The notes under the pieces were generated by a model. The model had not been told where the DNA came from and searched no databases. It saw only the letters and a program-made list of their open reading frames with translations. A stretch of 64,000 nt of DNA, taken from Streptomyces sp. MNU76. GTDB lineage: Bacteria > Actinomycetota > Actinomycetes > Streptomycetales > Streptomycetaceae. The stretch is from contig NZ_JAJKLK010000007.1 in assembly GCF_020982545.1 (NCBI RefSeq), positions 62,001 through 126,000 on the forward strand. The letters run 5' to 3'. How positions within the stretch are numbered: position 1 is the stretch's first letter; the number at the start of each line of letters is the position of its first letter. Both the position numbers and the translations under genes were made by a program. This document shows, in pieces, positions 1 to 9,157 of this stretch.

Positions 1-646
1 TGTCGGCCGCGAGGTGGAGTTCGGCGTCGTACCGGCGCTCCAGCAGCAACAGCCGCGCCTCCTCCAGGCGTTGGACGAACGCCTGGGCGCGGAACTCCTC
101 GACCGGCAGTCCGCCGAGCGGTGAGCCCCGCCACAGGGCGAGCGCGGCGGTGGACTCGCGCACGGTGCGGGCCCAGTCGCGCTCGGCGTGTGCGGCACGG
201 GCGGCGCGGACGTGGGTCTCGAAGACGCGGACGTCCAACTCGCCCTCGTCGACCCGCAGCAGATAGCCCGGCGGGATCGCGCGCAGCCGCTCGGGATCGT
301 CCAGCAGCCTGCGCAGCCGGGTCACGTGGTTCTGCAGGGAGGCCTGCGCGGAAGGCGGGGGCGCCGCGTCCCACAGCACGTCCTTCAGGGTGTCGACGGA
401 GACGACCCGACCGGGTTCGAGAAGCAGCGCGACGAACAGGGCGCGCATCTTGCCGCTGCCGACGGAGCGCACGCCGCCACCGGGGTCGAGGCCGCCGCCG
501 GGAGCGCGGCCGTTCGCAGGGCCGCCGCCGGAACCCATGGCTTTCCCGGGCACTTGGGTGGCATCCGCGTCGGCGTCCCCGGCACCGATGCCGGTTCCGT
601 ACAGAACCGGCGGACCGAGCAGTCCGAACCGCAGCCCGTCCCGCAT
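1..646 (-). CDS. SARP/BTAD-family transcriptional regulator, N-terminal part
   Basis: The reading frame starts at ATG 646 and runs open off the left edge, giving about 215 visible residues. It opens with RFGLLGPPVL, the first strand of an OmpR-type winged helix. After about 40 Gly/Ala-rich residues it continues with MRALFVALLLEPGRVVSVDT and a recognition-helix stretch (SLQNHVTRLRRLLDD). From about residue 140 the bacterial transcriptional activation domain follows (AHAERDWARTVRESTAALAL). This is the AfsR/SARP architecture; such proteins activate secondary metabolite or developmental genes. A C-terminal NB-ARC/TPR part may lie outside the window. The glycine-rich insert splits the winged-helix N-terminus, where most relatives have only a short turn. 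Confidence 0.85.
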   Translation of the reverse strand, partial: MRDGLRFGLLGPPVLYGTGIGAGDADADATQVPGKAMGSGGGPANGRAPGGGLDPGGGVRSVGSGKMRALFVALLLEPGRVVSVDTLKDVLWDAAPPPSAQASLQNHVTRLRRLLDDPERLRAIPPGYLLRVDEGELDVRVFETHVRAARAAHAERDWARTVRESTAALALWRGSPLGGLPVEEFRAQAFVQRLEEARLLLLERRYDAELHLAAD

Positions 647-875
647 AGAACCCGTCCGCTGCCTTTCCGCACCGTCGTTCCGGGCCCGCCCCGCGGCGAC
701 CTGCCGCCGCCTCCCGTACGGCTCCCCGTGGAACCGTTGGGCTCATGTTAGCGATCCGTTGGCGGGACCTGATGTGATCACTTCATCGGATCCGGCGACG
801 ACGGCGCACGCGTGAGACGCGTAGCTCGGGGGAGTGCCGCCGCCGCTGCCGGATCCGGGAACCGCACAAAGCGCT

Positions 876-910
876 GTGCCCCGGTCGGTGGGGGTGAACG
901 ACCGGGGCAC
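876..910 (-). terminator. Hairpin terminator after the glycosyltransferase gene
   Basis: Two perfect 12-base arms (gtgccccggtcg at 876-887 and its complement at 899-910) enclose an 11-base loop. The hairpin lies 48 bp past the stop of the minus-strand glycosyltransferase and upstream of the SARP gene. No T-tract follows, as is usual in Streptomyces. The rest of 647-957 holds no gene that I can see. Confidence 0.6.
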
Positions 911-957
911 TCGTGTGTGCGGGACCTGGTGGCGACGGGCCTGCAGGACCGGCGGGT

Positions 958-1938
958 CTACAGGATCGGCGGGCGGCCCAGCCGTGTCAGGCGCCAGACC
1001 GTCCGCCAGCTCATCGGCCGGCGCTCGCCGCCCGACTCGCGCCAGCCCTCCGCGAAGCCGCCGAACCAGGCCTTCAGACCGCACACCGAGCGCATCCGCA
1101 GCAGAGTGATGAGGACCCACACGCCCAGGTGGACGGGGATGAGCGGGAGCGGGAGGCGGCGGCGGGCGAGCCAGACGCGGTTGCGGGCGTTGACGCGGTA
1201 GTAGATGGCGTGCCGGGCCGGTGAGGTCTTCGGGTGCTGGAGGAGCAGTTCGGGGGCGTACAGCACGGTCCAGCCGGCGTCGAGCGCCCGCCACGCCAGG
1301 TCGGTCTCCTCGTGCGCGAAGAAGAACTCGGCGGCCCAGTCGCCCGTCTCGCCGAGCATGGCCATGGAGAGGGCGTGCCCGCCGCCGAGGAACCCGGTGA
1401 CGGGGCCGCCGCGCATCGGGTCCTTCGCCCCGACCCTCGGTACGTGCCGCCGCTGGGTCTCGCCGTGCTCGTCGGCGATCCGGAACCCGACGATGCCGAG
1501 GCGGGGGTCGTCGACGTACAAGTCCCGTACGCGGCGCAGCACATCGGCGTCCACGAGCAGACCGTCGTCGTCCAGTTCGACGACGACGTCGATGTCGCCG
1601 AAGGCGCGCAGCCGCTCCAGGGCGACGTTCCGGCCGCCGGGGCAGCCGAGGTTCTCGTCCACCTCGATGAGGGTGACCTCGCCGGGCAGGTCCAGCCGTT
1701 CGGCGAACTCGGGGAGCGGGCAGCCGTTCCCCACGATCACGATGCGTGCGGGCGCGACGTCCTGCTTGGCCACGGAGGCGAGCAGCGCGTCCACCTCCGC
1801 GGGCCGATTGCCCATCGTCACCACGGCGACAGCGACCCGAGGCCCGGCCTCCACCACGACACCAACCCCATTCCGTCCACGGACCGCCGACGACGACCGG
1901 TGCGGCCGACGAACGCCGACCCGCTTCCCGTCCCCCAC
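958..1938 (-). CDS. Family 2 glycosyltransferase
   Basis: A 326-residue GT-A fold transferase. The nucleotide-binding strand VAVAVVTMGNRP is at residues 35-46, ENLGCPGGRN at about 95-104 and the metal-binding DDD of ELDDDG at 123-125. FFFAHEETDLAWRA matches the acceptor-side ED motif of rhamnosyl/GT2 enzymes. C-terminal hydrophobic and basic segments (PLIPVHLGVWVLITLLRMR) suggest membrane contact. It probably adds a sugar to a cell-surface polysaccharide or lipid. The GTG at 1938 has no clear ribosome site and the first 30 residues are low complexity, so a GTG around residue 28-30 is a reasonable alternative. The acceptor and donor cannot be read from sequence. Confidence 0.85.
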   Translation of the reverse strand: MGDGKRVGVRRPHRSSSAVRGRNGVGVVVEAGPRVAVAVVTMGNRPAEVDALLASVAKQDVAPARIVIVGNGCPLPEFAERLDLPGEVTLIEVDENLGCPGGRNVALERLRAFGDIDVVVELDDDGLLVDADVLRRVRDLYVDDPRLGIVGFRIADEHGETQRRHVPRVGAKDPMRGGPVTGFLGGGHALSMAMLGETGDWAAEFFFAHEETDLAWRALDAGWTVLYAPELLLQHPKTSPARHAIYYRVNARNRVWLARRRLPLPLIPVHLGVWVLITLLRMRSVCGLKAWFGGFAEGWRESGGERRPMSWRTVWRLTRLGRPPIL

Positions 1939-2231
1939 CGACTGTTTACGGCCGGGATGCTAGTCGTTCACGCCGGAGACTTCGCATCGACTCCTCTACT
2001 TCGCCGTCCCCGGCCCTCGTTCGTCACGCGGGTTCTCCCCCGCCGAGACGCCGACTTCCGTCTTCCCGGGCGCACTTGAGTACGGATCAGACCCGGCTCC
2101 CGCGCCGGTCGTTCTCGGCCGTTTCTGCCCGGCTCGTTGACGGCGCTCATGGATCTGCCGCGCTGATGGCGCTGACGCATTGCTCCGGGGCGGACGGACC
2201 GCATCTACGCTTCCGACATGGTGGAGCGGGG

Positions 2232-2498
2232 ATGGCGGAGAGAGCTGCGCGCGGGTCGCGGGTGAGCGGCCGGTTCCTGCGGTTCGAGAGGGCCGCCCGA
2301 AGGCGGTCCCTGCACCCTCTGCTCGCCGACGCCGCGTCGACCACGGACGCCGACCTGGACGCCCCGCTCTTCGAGGGCCGGCGGCCCCGCCTCACCGCCG
2401 CGTGGCTGATCGGCGTATCCCGACGGACCTCCTACCGGACCCGCCTCGGTGAACTGCTGCCGGCCGACGAGACGGTGTACGCGGAACCGGGCTCCTGA
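2232..2498 (+). CDS. Short protein resembling the C-terminal half of DUF6000
   Basis: An 88-residue frame with normal coding bias and the segment RPRLTAAWLIGVSRRTSYRT followed by RLGELLPADETVYA. This recalls the conserved C-terminal motif of the DUF6000 family, whose members are roughly twice this length. It may be a truncated remnant or a short member. GTG 2262 is an alternative start. The family link is from memory and not certain. Confidence 0.4.
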   Translation: MAERAARGSRVSGRFLRFERAARRRSLHPLLADAASTTDADLDAPLFEGRRPRLTAAWLIGVSRRTSYRTRLGELLPADETVYAEPGS

Positions 2499-2597
2499 CC
2501 GCGGCCGCGCATCCCTCTCTCCCCCCCGTGACGGGACGTACAACCCCCGTGCCCGGAGCGCGAGTCGGCGCTCCGGGCCCCGGTGCGGGCGCAGGCC

Positions 2598-4085
2598 TCA
2601 TGCCCGCAGCGGGTTCGAGCGGACCGCTGCCATCAGGTACCAGGCCGTGGCGCCCGTGTGCCGGTACGGGTAGTAGCCGAACCCGAAGCCCGTGTCGAGG
2701 GGGCTGCTGGCCGAGACGACGCCCGAGCGGTCGGGGAGGGCGCGGCCGCCGACGGTCTGGGCGGTGCCGAGGAGGTCCTGGGCGCGTTCGAGAGAGGCGA
2801 GGAGGCGCCGGGCGCGCTTCTCGTCGCCGCGCGCTCCCCGGTCGCGCAGGGCGAGCGCGAGATGGGCGGTGCCCTCGAACCAGACGCCGTTGCGGTTGGG
2901 CTTGGGCTGGAACTCGGCGATGGGCGCGTCCTCGTTCGCGAGGAGACCGGCCGAGCTGAAGGTCACGCCCTCGTACGACTGCCCGGCGGGGACCGTACTG
3001 TTGCGGCGCTCGGCGTGGTCCGAGACGGCGAGTTCCCGGGCCGCCCAGTCGAGGGAGCGCGCGTAGCGGTCGGAGTCGAGGGCGAGGTGGGTCCAGGTCT
3101 GGGTGTCCTCGGGGATCGGGGACTTGTTGACGGTGACGCCGTCGTTCGTGCCGGTGTAGAAGAAGCCGCCGGACGCGCCCCGGCCCGGCGCCCACATGCC
3201 CTTCACGAACGCCTCGGCCCGCGCCCGCCTCTGCCACCACACCCGGTCGCCGGTGAGCCGGGCGAGCCGCCCGAACAGGCAGATCAGGTCGGTGTTGTGC
3301 TCGGTCGAGGTGAACGGCAGCTTCTCGTTCGCCCCGTTCACGCCGAACTTGTAGCCGCCGAGGGGCTCGTCGGTACGGCCGGTCCGCTCGATCCACACCC
3401 CGATCCGCACGGCGGCGGCCAGGAACCGCCGGGCCCCGGTCCGCCGGGCCAGCGCACTCAGCGCGATGCCCGCCCAGGCCATGTCCCCCACGGCCGTCCC
3501 CGTGAAGCCGAACTGCGTGCCGACATTGGCCGTCCCGTCCGCCCGGACGAACCCGTCCGGCTGCGGTACGCCGTCGTAGTGGACGTACGGCCCGACGTTG
3601 TACGCCTGGCGCAGCCGGCCGTCGTCGTACGCCGGGTCGTGCTCCTGGGCGTAGATCAGCGCGTCCCCGAGCGCCACCGCCCGGGCCCGGCCGTCCTCGG
3701 TGCGTACGGCGAGGTGGGCGAGGATCGCCAGGGCGTTGTCGTAGGTGAAGGCCGTGCTGAACAGGCCTGCCTGGTCGGTGTAGCTCTGGGTCAGCCGGAG
3801 GTCGCCGTGGTCGGGGTAGGCGTCCATGGCGGCGGCGAGGAAGGCGTGCCCGCGCCGGGGGGCGGAGCCGCCGGACGCAGCGGACGCCGCGGATGCCTGC
3901 GATGCCGGGGATGCGGCGTGGGCCGTGCCGGCGCCCGCGCCGACGGCGGTGAGGGCCGCCGCCGCGCCGAGGCCGGTGCCGGTGCCGAGGAGCCTGCGGC
4001 GGCTGAACGCGCGGGCTCGTGCGCCGGTACTGCCGGTACTACCCGTGCTGCCTGTGGTGCCGCTGGTGCCCGTGCTGCCGGTCAT
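2598..4085 (-). CDS. Tat-exported (alpha/alpha)6-barrel-like protein
   Basis: A 495-residue protein. A low-complexity Thr/Ser/Gly leader precedes a twin-arginine signal (FSRRRLLG at about 28-34), a hydrophobic h-region and an AHA cleavage site near residue 57. The mature part has repeated helical segments with aromatic and acidic residues (TYDNALAILAHL, VGDMAWAGIALSAL, STEHNTDLICLFGRL, VWFEGTAHLALAL, GFGYYPYRHTGATAWYL). That pattern fits six-hairpin glycosidase-like barrels. It is likely secreted folded and may act on a polysaccharide, but I cannot name a catalytic pair with confidence. A LacI-type operator lies about 105 bp upstream, which supports carbohydrate regulation. Confidence 0.75.
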   Translation of the reverse strand: MTGSTGTSGTTGSTGSTGSTGARARAFSRRRLLGTGTGLGAAAALTAVGAGAGTAHAASPASQASAASAASGGSAPRRGHAFLAAAMDAYPDHGDLRLTQSYTDQAGLFSTAFTYDNALAILAHLAVRTEDGRARAVALGDALIYAQEHDPAYDDGRLRQAYNVGPYVHYDGVPQPDGFVRADGTANVGTQFGFTGTAVGDMAWAGIALSALARRTGARRFLAAAVRIGVWIERTGRTDEPLGGYKFGVNGANEKLPFTSTEHNTDLICLFGRLARLTGDRVWWQRRARAEAFVKGMWAPGRGASGGFFYTGTNDGVTVNKSPIPEDTQTWTHLALDSDRYARSLDWAARELAVSDHAERRNSTVPAGQSYEGVTFSSAGLLANEDAPIAEFQPKPNRNGVWFEGTAHLALALRDRGARGDEKRARRLLASLERAQDLLGTAQTVGGRALPDRSGVVSASSPLDTGFGFGYYPYRHTGATAWYLMAAVRSNPLRA

Positions 4086-4188
4086 GGGTCTCCCTTGGAT
4101 GTGCGAGGGGCGGGTGCGAGTGCGAGGGCGGGTGCGAAGGGCAAGTGGGAGCTGCGGATGCGCGTGCGTGCGCGCCCGGAGTCCGTTC

Positions 4189-4202
4189 TGAGAGCGCTCT
4201 CA
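4189..4202. promoter_or_regulatory. LacI-family operator, palindrome tgagagcgctctca
   Basis: A perfect 14-bp palindrome with the central CG step typical of LacI/GalR-family sites and close to the CebR-type box TGGGAGCGCTCCCA. It lies about 105 bp upstream of the Tat-exported protein, in a promoter position. The regulator itself is not in the window. Confidence 0.6.
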
Positions 4203-4290
4203 AGCGGATGGGGGCTCATTCTGCTGGCGTACCCCGCGCGGGTCAACGCCCGTGCGCGGCATGGGAGGTGGGCGACCGGGTGAGCGGAGT

Positions 4291-4326
4291 GGGCGCCCCG
4301 GCACCTGGTGGGTGCGCGGGGCGCCC
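4291..4326 (-). terminator. GC-rich hairpin
   Basis: Arms of 15 bases (gggcgccccggcacc and its complement with one bulged G) enclose a short loop. It could end transcripts from the dehydrogenase-like gene at 4657-5748, although it is over 300 bp from that stop. Confidence 0.4.
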
Positions 4327-4386
4327 GCGGGATCCGGGGCCCAGTGCGCGGACTCCGCCACGCGCACCCCGGCCTCGGACCCCGGA

Positions 4387-4424
4387 ACCGCGAGGCCAGT
4401 CCTCTACGACACGGGCCTCGCGGT
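4387..4424. terminator. Hairpin, 11-bp stem
   Basis: The arms accgcgaggcc and ggcctcgcggt pair perfectly around a 16-base loop. This is a second candidate terminator in the same gap. Confidence 0.4.
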
Positions 4425-4656
4425 CGATCAGCGGTACCGGACACCACTGTTCGATGCGGTCGGACAGGGCGGGGACAGGCGAGGGCCAGGAGGGAGCCAG
4501 CCAGGGTAAGAGCGCGTACAACATTCGGCACCGCATTCGGTACAGCGCGGGCCTGATCGTTCCGAGATCGGCAGCCGGGACGCCGCCCTCCGAGGGATAG
4601 CGCCAGTCCCGTGCCCATAGGGCCCCAGCCCCCTGCGCCCTCTCCTCCCTACCTCC

Positions 4657-5748
4657 CTACCTCCCCAGCTCCACCGAGACGTGCGCGGACAGCGCACCGA
4701 GGAAGTCGGCCGCGTCGAACGCCGCCCCGGCGGAGAGCACACCGGCCCCCTTCACCCGCCCCTCGATCACGCGCCGCACCGCCTCCACCGCGAGCGGCGC
4801 GCTGACGGCGTAGATGTCCTGTCCGCGCGCCGTGGCCCGCCGTTCCACGCCCCCGGAACGCACGACGACGTCGACCACGAAGGTCTGCGCGGACCGCCCG
4901 TGCTCGTCGACGGCGACCGGCGCGGGGGTGTCCGGCGCGGCCAGATCGCGCGCGGCCTCGACCGTCATGTACGTCCGCACCTCGGGGACGGTCAGATGGG
5001 TCGGCACGGTGACGATGTCGGCCATGCTGAACTCCCCGATCACGGCCCTGGTCCCCATCGGCTCGGGGAAGTCCCACTTCGTGGCCGGGGCCGCGTCGTC
5101 CCGGTACTCCAGCCGCCCGTCGGCGTACCGGACCCGCCGTCCGCCCCGACGCTGCCGCGAGACCGCGCCCGCGTCCCGCGTCCCCGCCGTGGGGTGCCAT
5201 CCGCTCAGCCCGTACGCGATGTGCGCCTCGTCCACCGCCGTCCAGCCGGCCGACTCGGTCGCGGCGGTGACCAACAGGTCCCCCAGTCCGCCGAAGAAGG
5301 CCATGGCGGGCACCACGGCGACCCCCGCCGCCCGCGCCGGTTCCCCGAACCGCGTGAACGTGTCGAGATTGGCCTCGATCTCGGCCGCCACGTCCACATA
5401 CGGAATCCCGGCGCGCAAGGCCGCCTCGATCACCGGCGCGGCCGTCTCCGCGAAGGGCCCGGCACAGTTGACCACGGCGTCCGCCCCGGCGAACGCCCGG
5501 TCCAGGGAGCCCGGTTCACCGACCGAGGCGACCCGCACCCACTCCTCCGTACCCGCCACCGACCGCGACTCCGGCCCCGGCACCTGTCGCTCCTGCGCCC
5601 CCGGCAGCGCCGCCGCCACCGCCCGCAGCTTCGCCGCGTCCCGCCCGACCAGCAGCGGCACGAACCCCCGCGCCCGCAACTCCGCCACCACGAACCGCCC
5701 GGTGTGCCCCGACGCCCCGAACACCGCGACCGTACGCCCCGCGCTCAT
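4657..5748 (-). CDS. Saccharopine dehydrogenase-like NAD(P)-binding protein
   Basis: A 363-residue protein from ATG 5748, preceded by GGGGGAGT. The open frame extends a further 39 codons, but these look non-coding. The N-terminus has a Rossmann dinucleotide motif (VAVFGASGHTGRFVV, residues 6-20). DAVVNCAGPFAETAAPVIEA and GIPYVDVAAE follow, as in saccharopine dehydrogenase / trans-enoyl-reductase-like family members. The substrate is unknown. It diverges from a GlxA-type regulator across 125 bp, which suggests that regulator controls it. Confidence 0.8.
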   Translation of the reverse strand: MSAGRTVAVFGASGHTGRFVVAELRARGFVPLLVGRDAAKLRAVAAALPGAQERQVPGPESRSVAGTEEWVRVASVGEPGSLDRAFAGADAVVNCAGPFAETAAPVIEAALRAGIPYVDVAAEIEANLDTFTRFGEPARAAGVAVVPAMAFFGGLGDLLVTAATESAGWTAVDEAHIAYGLSGWHPTAGTRDAGAVSRQRRGGRRVRYADGRLEYRDDAAPATKWDFPEPMGTRAVIGEFSMADIVTVPTHLTVPEVRTYMTVEAARDLAAPDTPAPVAVDEHGRSAQTFVVDVVVRSGGVERRATARGQDIYAVSAPLAVEAVRRVIEGRVKGAGVLSAGAAFDAADFLGALSAHVSVELGR

Positions 5749-5873
5749 CCGCACTCCCCCACATCCACTGTCACCATCGGCGAAGCGTCGACCGCCTCGC
5801 CTGAGGACCATCCTTCCGAGCGCGGCCGCCCACCACGAGTGTCCGAAACGACGAGCCCCGTACAATTTCCGAC

Positions 5874-6830
5874 ATGCCGAGCCCGAACCCGACCACCATC
5901 GCGCTCGCCGTCACCGACGGCATGCTGCACTTCGAACTGGCCCTCGCCTACGAGGTGTTCGGCTCCGATCTCTCGCACCTGGTGGACCCCTGGTACGAGT
6001 TCGCCCTCTGCGGCTCCGGCCCCGTCTCCGTGGGCCGCTTCCGCCTGGAGCCGGACCACGGCCTGGACCGGCTCCGCCACGCCGACACGGTGATCGTCCC
6101 CGGCTGGACCGATGTGGACGTGGCACCGCCCGCCGAACTGGTCGACGCGGTCCGCGCGGCGCACGAGGCGGGCGCGCGGATCGCCTCGCTGTGCACCGGC
6201 GCGTTCGTCCTGGCCGCCGCGGGACTCCTGGACGGCCGCCGGGCCACCACGCACTGGGCGCACACGGACGTCCTGGCCGCCCGCTTCCCCGCGGTGGAGG
6301 TCGACCCGGACGTCCTCTACGTCGACAACGGCAGCGTGCTCACCTCGGCGGGCAAGGCCGCCGCGATGGACCTCTGCCTGCACCTGGTCCGCCGCGACCA
6401 CGGCTCGGCGGTCGCCAACACGGTGGCCCGCCGACTGGTCGTACCCCCGCACCGTTCGGGCGGCCAGGCCCAGTTCGTCCCCGCCCCGGTGCCCACCCGG
6501 AGCGACCACCCGCTGACCGACCTGCTCCCGTGGACCCTGGAACGCCTCGATCAGCCCCTGACCGTCGAGGATCTGGCCCGCCGCGCGAGCATGAGTTCGC
6601 GCACCTTGACCCGGCACTTCCGCGCGGCCACCGGCACCACCCCGCTCCAGTGGCTCCTCACCCAACGCATCCGCCGCGCCCAGGAGCTCCTGGAGACCAC
6701 CTCCGACAGCGTCGACGCCATCGCCACCACCACGGGCATGGGGACGGCCGCGACCCTCCGCCGCCACTTCAACCGCACCCTCGGCGTCCCCCCGGACACC
6801 TACCGTCGCACCTTCCACACCGCCCGCTGA
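5874..6830 (+). CDS. GlxA-family transcriptional regulator (DJ-1/PfpI plus AraC HTH)
   Basis: A 318-residue protein. Residues 8-165 form a class I glutamine amidotransferase-like fold with the elbow ASLCTGAFVLAAAGLL (Cys near 107). Residues 215-310 form an AraC-type double helix-turn-helix (DLARRASMSSRTLTRHFRAA and IATTTGMGTAATLRRHF). Such proteins sense a small metabolite through the N-terminal domain. Its stop codon at 6828-6830 abuts that of the convergent solute-binding protein with no spacer. Confidence 0.9.
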   Translation: MPSPNPTTIALAVTDGMLHFELALAYEVFGSDLSHLVDPWYEFALCGSGPVSVGRFRLEPDHGLDRLRHADTVIVPGWTDVDVAPPAELVDAVRAAHEAGARIASLCTGAFVLAAAGLLDGRRATTHWAHTDVLAARFPAVEVDPDVLYVDNGSVLTSAGKAAAMDLCLHLVRRDHGSAVANTVARRLVVPPHRSGGQAQFVPAPVPTRSDHPLTDLLPWTLERLDQPLTVEDLARRASMSSRTLTRHFRAATGTTPLQWLLTQRIRRAQELLETTSDSVDAIATTTGMGTAATLRRHFNRTLGVPPDTYRRTFHTAR

Positions 6831-8081
6831 CTACGTACTGCACACCGTGCTCAGCGGCGCCCGCCGGTCGGGCCGCGCCTCCGCCACGTTCTGTACGTCG
6901 GCCAGCAGCCCCGGCACGTCGAGTTCCTCCCCGGCGGCGGCCCGGGCGATCGTCAGCAGGACGGCCTCGTAGAAGGCGTCGCGGACGGCGGGGGGCATCA
7001 CGTCGGAGGCGTCGAGACAGCGGGGCCCGGTCCCGGTGAGGCGCTTGGCGATCTCCCGTTCGACGGGACCGCCCTCCTGGCGCACCCGCCGGTTCGCGGA
7101 GAAGACGTCCGCGGCCTGAGACCACTTCCGCTGGCCCTCCCGCGAGGCCAGCCGCTCGATCAGTTCACCGGCTCGCGGGCGGTCGCTGAACAGCGCGGCG
7201 AAGTCACCGGTCACCTCGTGGCCCCGGACCCGGTAGCCGCCGCCGGGCAGCAAGGGAGCGGAGTCCATCAGGCCCGCCCCCTGCCACTTGTCCCCGTAGA
7301 AGGAGCGGGCGAAGGAGCCCTGGTGCTCCAGCGCGCACCCGCCCCTGCCCTCGAACAGCAGCCCGTACTCGCCGGGGGCACCGCGATGGTCGGTGAGCAG
7401 GGCGCGCCCCGCCGCCGCCTCGTCCTGCCGGAGCAGTCCGGCCCACGCCTCCCACGCCTCGCGCACCGCGCTCCCCGTCCACGGCACCGAGGCGTCGCCC
7501 AGTGCCCACTTGCCGTAGATCTCCGGGCCCTCCCGTTGCAGCACGAGGTCCTCGATCCAGTCGCTGCCGGGCCAGCCGGACGCTCCGTCGTCGCCCATCC
7601 CGATGCACCAACTGGTGAGCGGGGCAGGCGAGTTCGCGGGGCGTTGGCCCTCTCGATACCAGACGATGCTCTTCAGGTCCGCCTTGACCGGCACCCAGTA
7701 CGCGTCCTCCCGGGGCGAACTCGCCGGCTTCCAGGGGGCGCCGTACTCCTCCTCGGCGTAGAGGCCGTTCAGCGACTTGAGGAGGTTCTGGTCGGCGTAC
7801 TCGGCGAGTTCACCGACACCCGGCATGATCGCGATGTCCGGGGGCTCCCCCGACTGCACCTTGGACAGCAGCACCTCGCGCTGGGCGGCGGTGCCCTGGT
7901 ACTCGAAGGGGATGCCGAAGCTCCGCAGCACGTCCTCGAACTGCTCTCCCTGCTTGTCGGTCCACGGTCCGAGGATGGTCACCGGTTCGTCATCCCCCTC
8001 CGACCAGACCGCGACCATGCCTCCGGCGCAGACCAGCAGCAGCGCCGCGAGCAGCACGAGCACCTTGAACCGCCGGGTCAC
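6831..8081 (-). CDS. Extracellular solute-binding protein (GlnH-like position)
   Basis: A 416-residue family-1-type binding protein starting at GTG 8081. A basic start and one hydrophobic segment (FKVLVLLAALLLVCAGGMVAVW) form a signal or anchor. LLLVC resembles a lipobox but lacks the usual small residue before Cys. VTILGPWTDKQGEQFEDVLR, GEPPDIAIMPGVGEL and WVPVKADLKSIVWY are typical of carbohydrate/amino-acid binding proteins. No permease genes are nearby. It overlaps the upstream four-helix membrane gene by 4 bp (GTGA) and sits in an operon with a PknG-like kinase. I infer a sensory role like mycobacterial GlnH rather than transport. Confidence 0.8.
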   Translation of the reverse strand: MTRRFKVLVLLAALLLVCAGGMVAVWSEGDDEPVTILGPWTDKQGEQFEDVLRSFGIPFEYQGTAAQREVLLSKVQSGEPPDIAIMPGVGELAEYADQNLLKSLNGLYAEEEYGAPWKPASSPREDAYWVPVKADLKSIVWYREGQRPANSPAPLTSWCIGMGDDGASGWPGSDWIEDLVLQREGPEIYGKWALGDASVPWTGSAVREAWEAWAGLLRQDEAAAGRALLTDHRGAPGEYGLLFEGRGGCALEHQGSFARSFYGDKWQGAGLMDSAPLLPGGGYRVRGHEVTGDFAALFSDRPRAGELIERLASREGQRKWSQAADVFSANRRVRQEGGPVEREIAKRLTGTGPRCLDASDVMPPAVRDAFYEAVLLTIARAAAGEELDVPGLLADVQNVAEARPDRRAPLSTVCST

Positions 8082-9157
8082 CGCCGCCTCCAGTAGTCGC
8101 TGTCGAGCCGGAGACCGACGCCGATCACGGGCAGGACGACGATCAGCAGACCGCCGGTCAGGGTGCCCTGGTACACCCGGTCGGTCCAGGTGTCGTCGGC
8201 CAGGACGCTCCGCACCTCCTCGGACTTCGCCGTGACGGTCCGCTGCGCGTGCTCCAGTTCCTGGCCGCAGCAGGCGTCCGTGGAGACCTGGGTGATCTCC
8301 CGCAGATCCCCGATGACACGGTCGAGGTCGTCCTGGGCGTACCCCATCGTGAGCAGCGGAACGACGGCGAGCAGCACGGTGAGCGCGAAGGCCGCGAGCA
8401 GACACGGGTTCCAGTCCCGACCGCACCGGTCGCGCAGCACGAACAGCGCGGAGAGAAGGGTGAACGCCAGGGCCACCAGGGCGAGTTCGGCGATCCACCA
8501 GCCGCCGCGCTGCAGCCACCCCTCGGTGGCGGTGGCGGTGGCGTGCTTCAGCTGCGTCCGCTGCATGTCGTCCAGACGGGGTACGAGTCCCACGCCCTCG
8601 CGCGTGAGCAGCGAGCGTGCCTCGGTGAGCTTCTGATGCCGCATGAGCGGCTGGTCCCGGTACATCACGGTGCCGAGGGTGAGGGAGTTGCTGTAGGTGG
8701 CGAGCAGCCCGTTGACGGTCCCGAGGTCCTGGTCCGTGCGGTCCGCGATCCTGGACAGCCCCTGGTCGGCGGCGGAGAGCTGGGCCCGGTAGGTCTCGCC
8801 GCGGCCCGCCACGTCGACGAACTCCCTCTCGCCGAGGGCGCGGGCCTCGCGGTCGGCGCGCAGCACCGCGAGGCGGGTGGCGGCGAGCCCCTGCACGGCC
8901 GGTGCCTCCTTCTCGGCGACCGTCCCCGCGCCGCCCTGGATCTGCCGGCAGGACACGAACAGGGCCCCGGCCGCCACGAGCGCACACACCGCCAGCAGCA
9001 CCAGATGCACCTCCAGCAACCGCCGCGTCCGCCACCGCCCCAGCCGGGCCCGCCAGAAACCACCGAGGGAGTAACCGAGGGAGTACGACCACCGCCGACG
9101 CCGTGAGGAGGAACGCCGCGCGGCGAAGAACACGGCCCCGCCCCGGCGCGTCGGCAT
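8078..9157 (-). CDS. Four-helix membrane protein (GlnX-like)
   Basis: A 359-residue protein from ATG 9157. Transmembrane stretches include VHLVLLAVCALVAAGALFVS, IAELALVALAFTLLSALFVL, CLLAAFALTVLLAVVPLLTM and GTLTGGLLIVVLPVIGVGL. Soluble helical segments lie between helices 1-2 and 3-4. Four helices with two external domains, placed between a binding protein and a PknG-like kinase, match GlnX, the membrane sensor of the GlnX-GlnH-PknG pathway. The frame stays open upstream through a hexanucleotide repeat to 9544, but MPTRRGG at 9157 gives the most credible start. Confidence 0.7.
   Translation of the reverse strand: MPTRRGGAVFFAARRSSSRRRRWSYSLGYSLGGFWRARLGRWRTRRLLEVHLVLLAVCALVAAGALFVSCRQIQGGAGTVAEKEAPAVQGLAATRLAVLRADREARALGEREFVDVAGRGETYRAQLSAADQGLSRIADRTDQDLGTVNGLLATYSNSLTLGTVMYRDQPLMRHQKLTEARSLLTREGVGLVPRLDDMQRTQLKHATATATEGWLQRGGWWIAELALVALAFTLLSALFVLRDRCGRDWNPCLLAAFALTVLLAVVPLLTMGYAQDDLDRVIGDLREITQVSTDACCGQELEHAQRTVTAKSEEVRSVLADDTWTDRVYQGTLTGGLLIVVLPVIGVGLRLDSDYWRRR

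Larger units (their letters stand above)
4086..4656. other. Intergenic region with operator and two hairpins
   Basis: No convincing gene is present in this 570-bp gap between two minus-strand genes. It holds the palindrome at 4189-4202, a GC-rich hairpin at 4291-4326 and a second one at 4387-4424. Overlapping open frames here look like GC-bias shadows. Confidence 0.5.
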
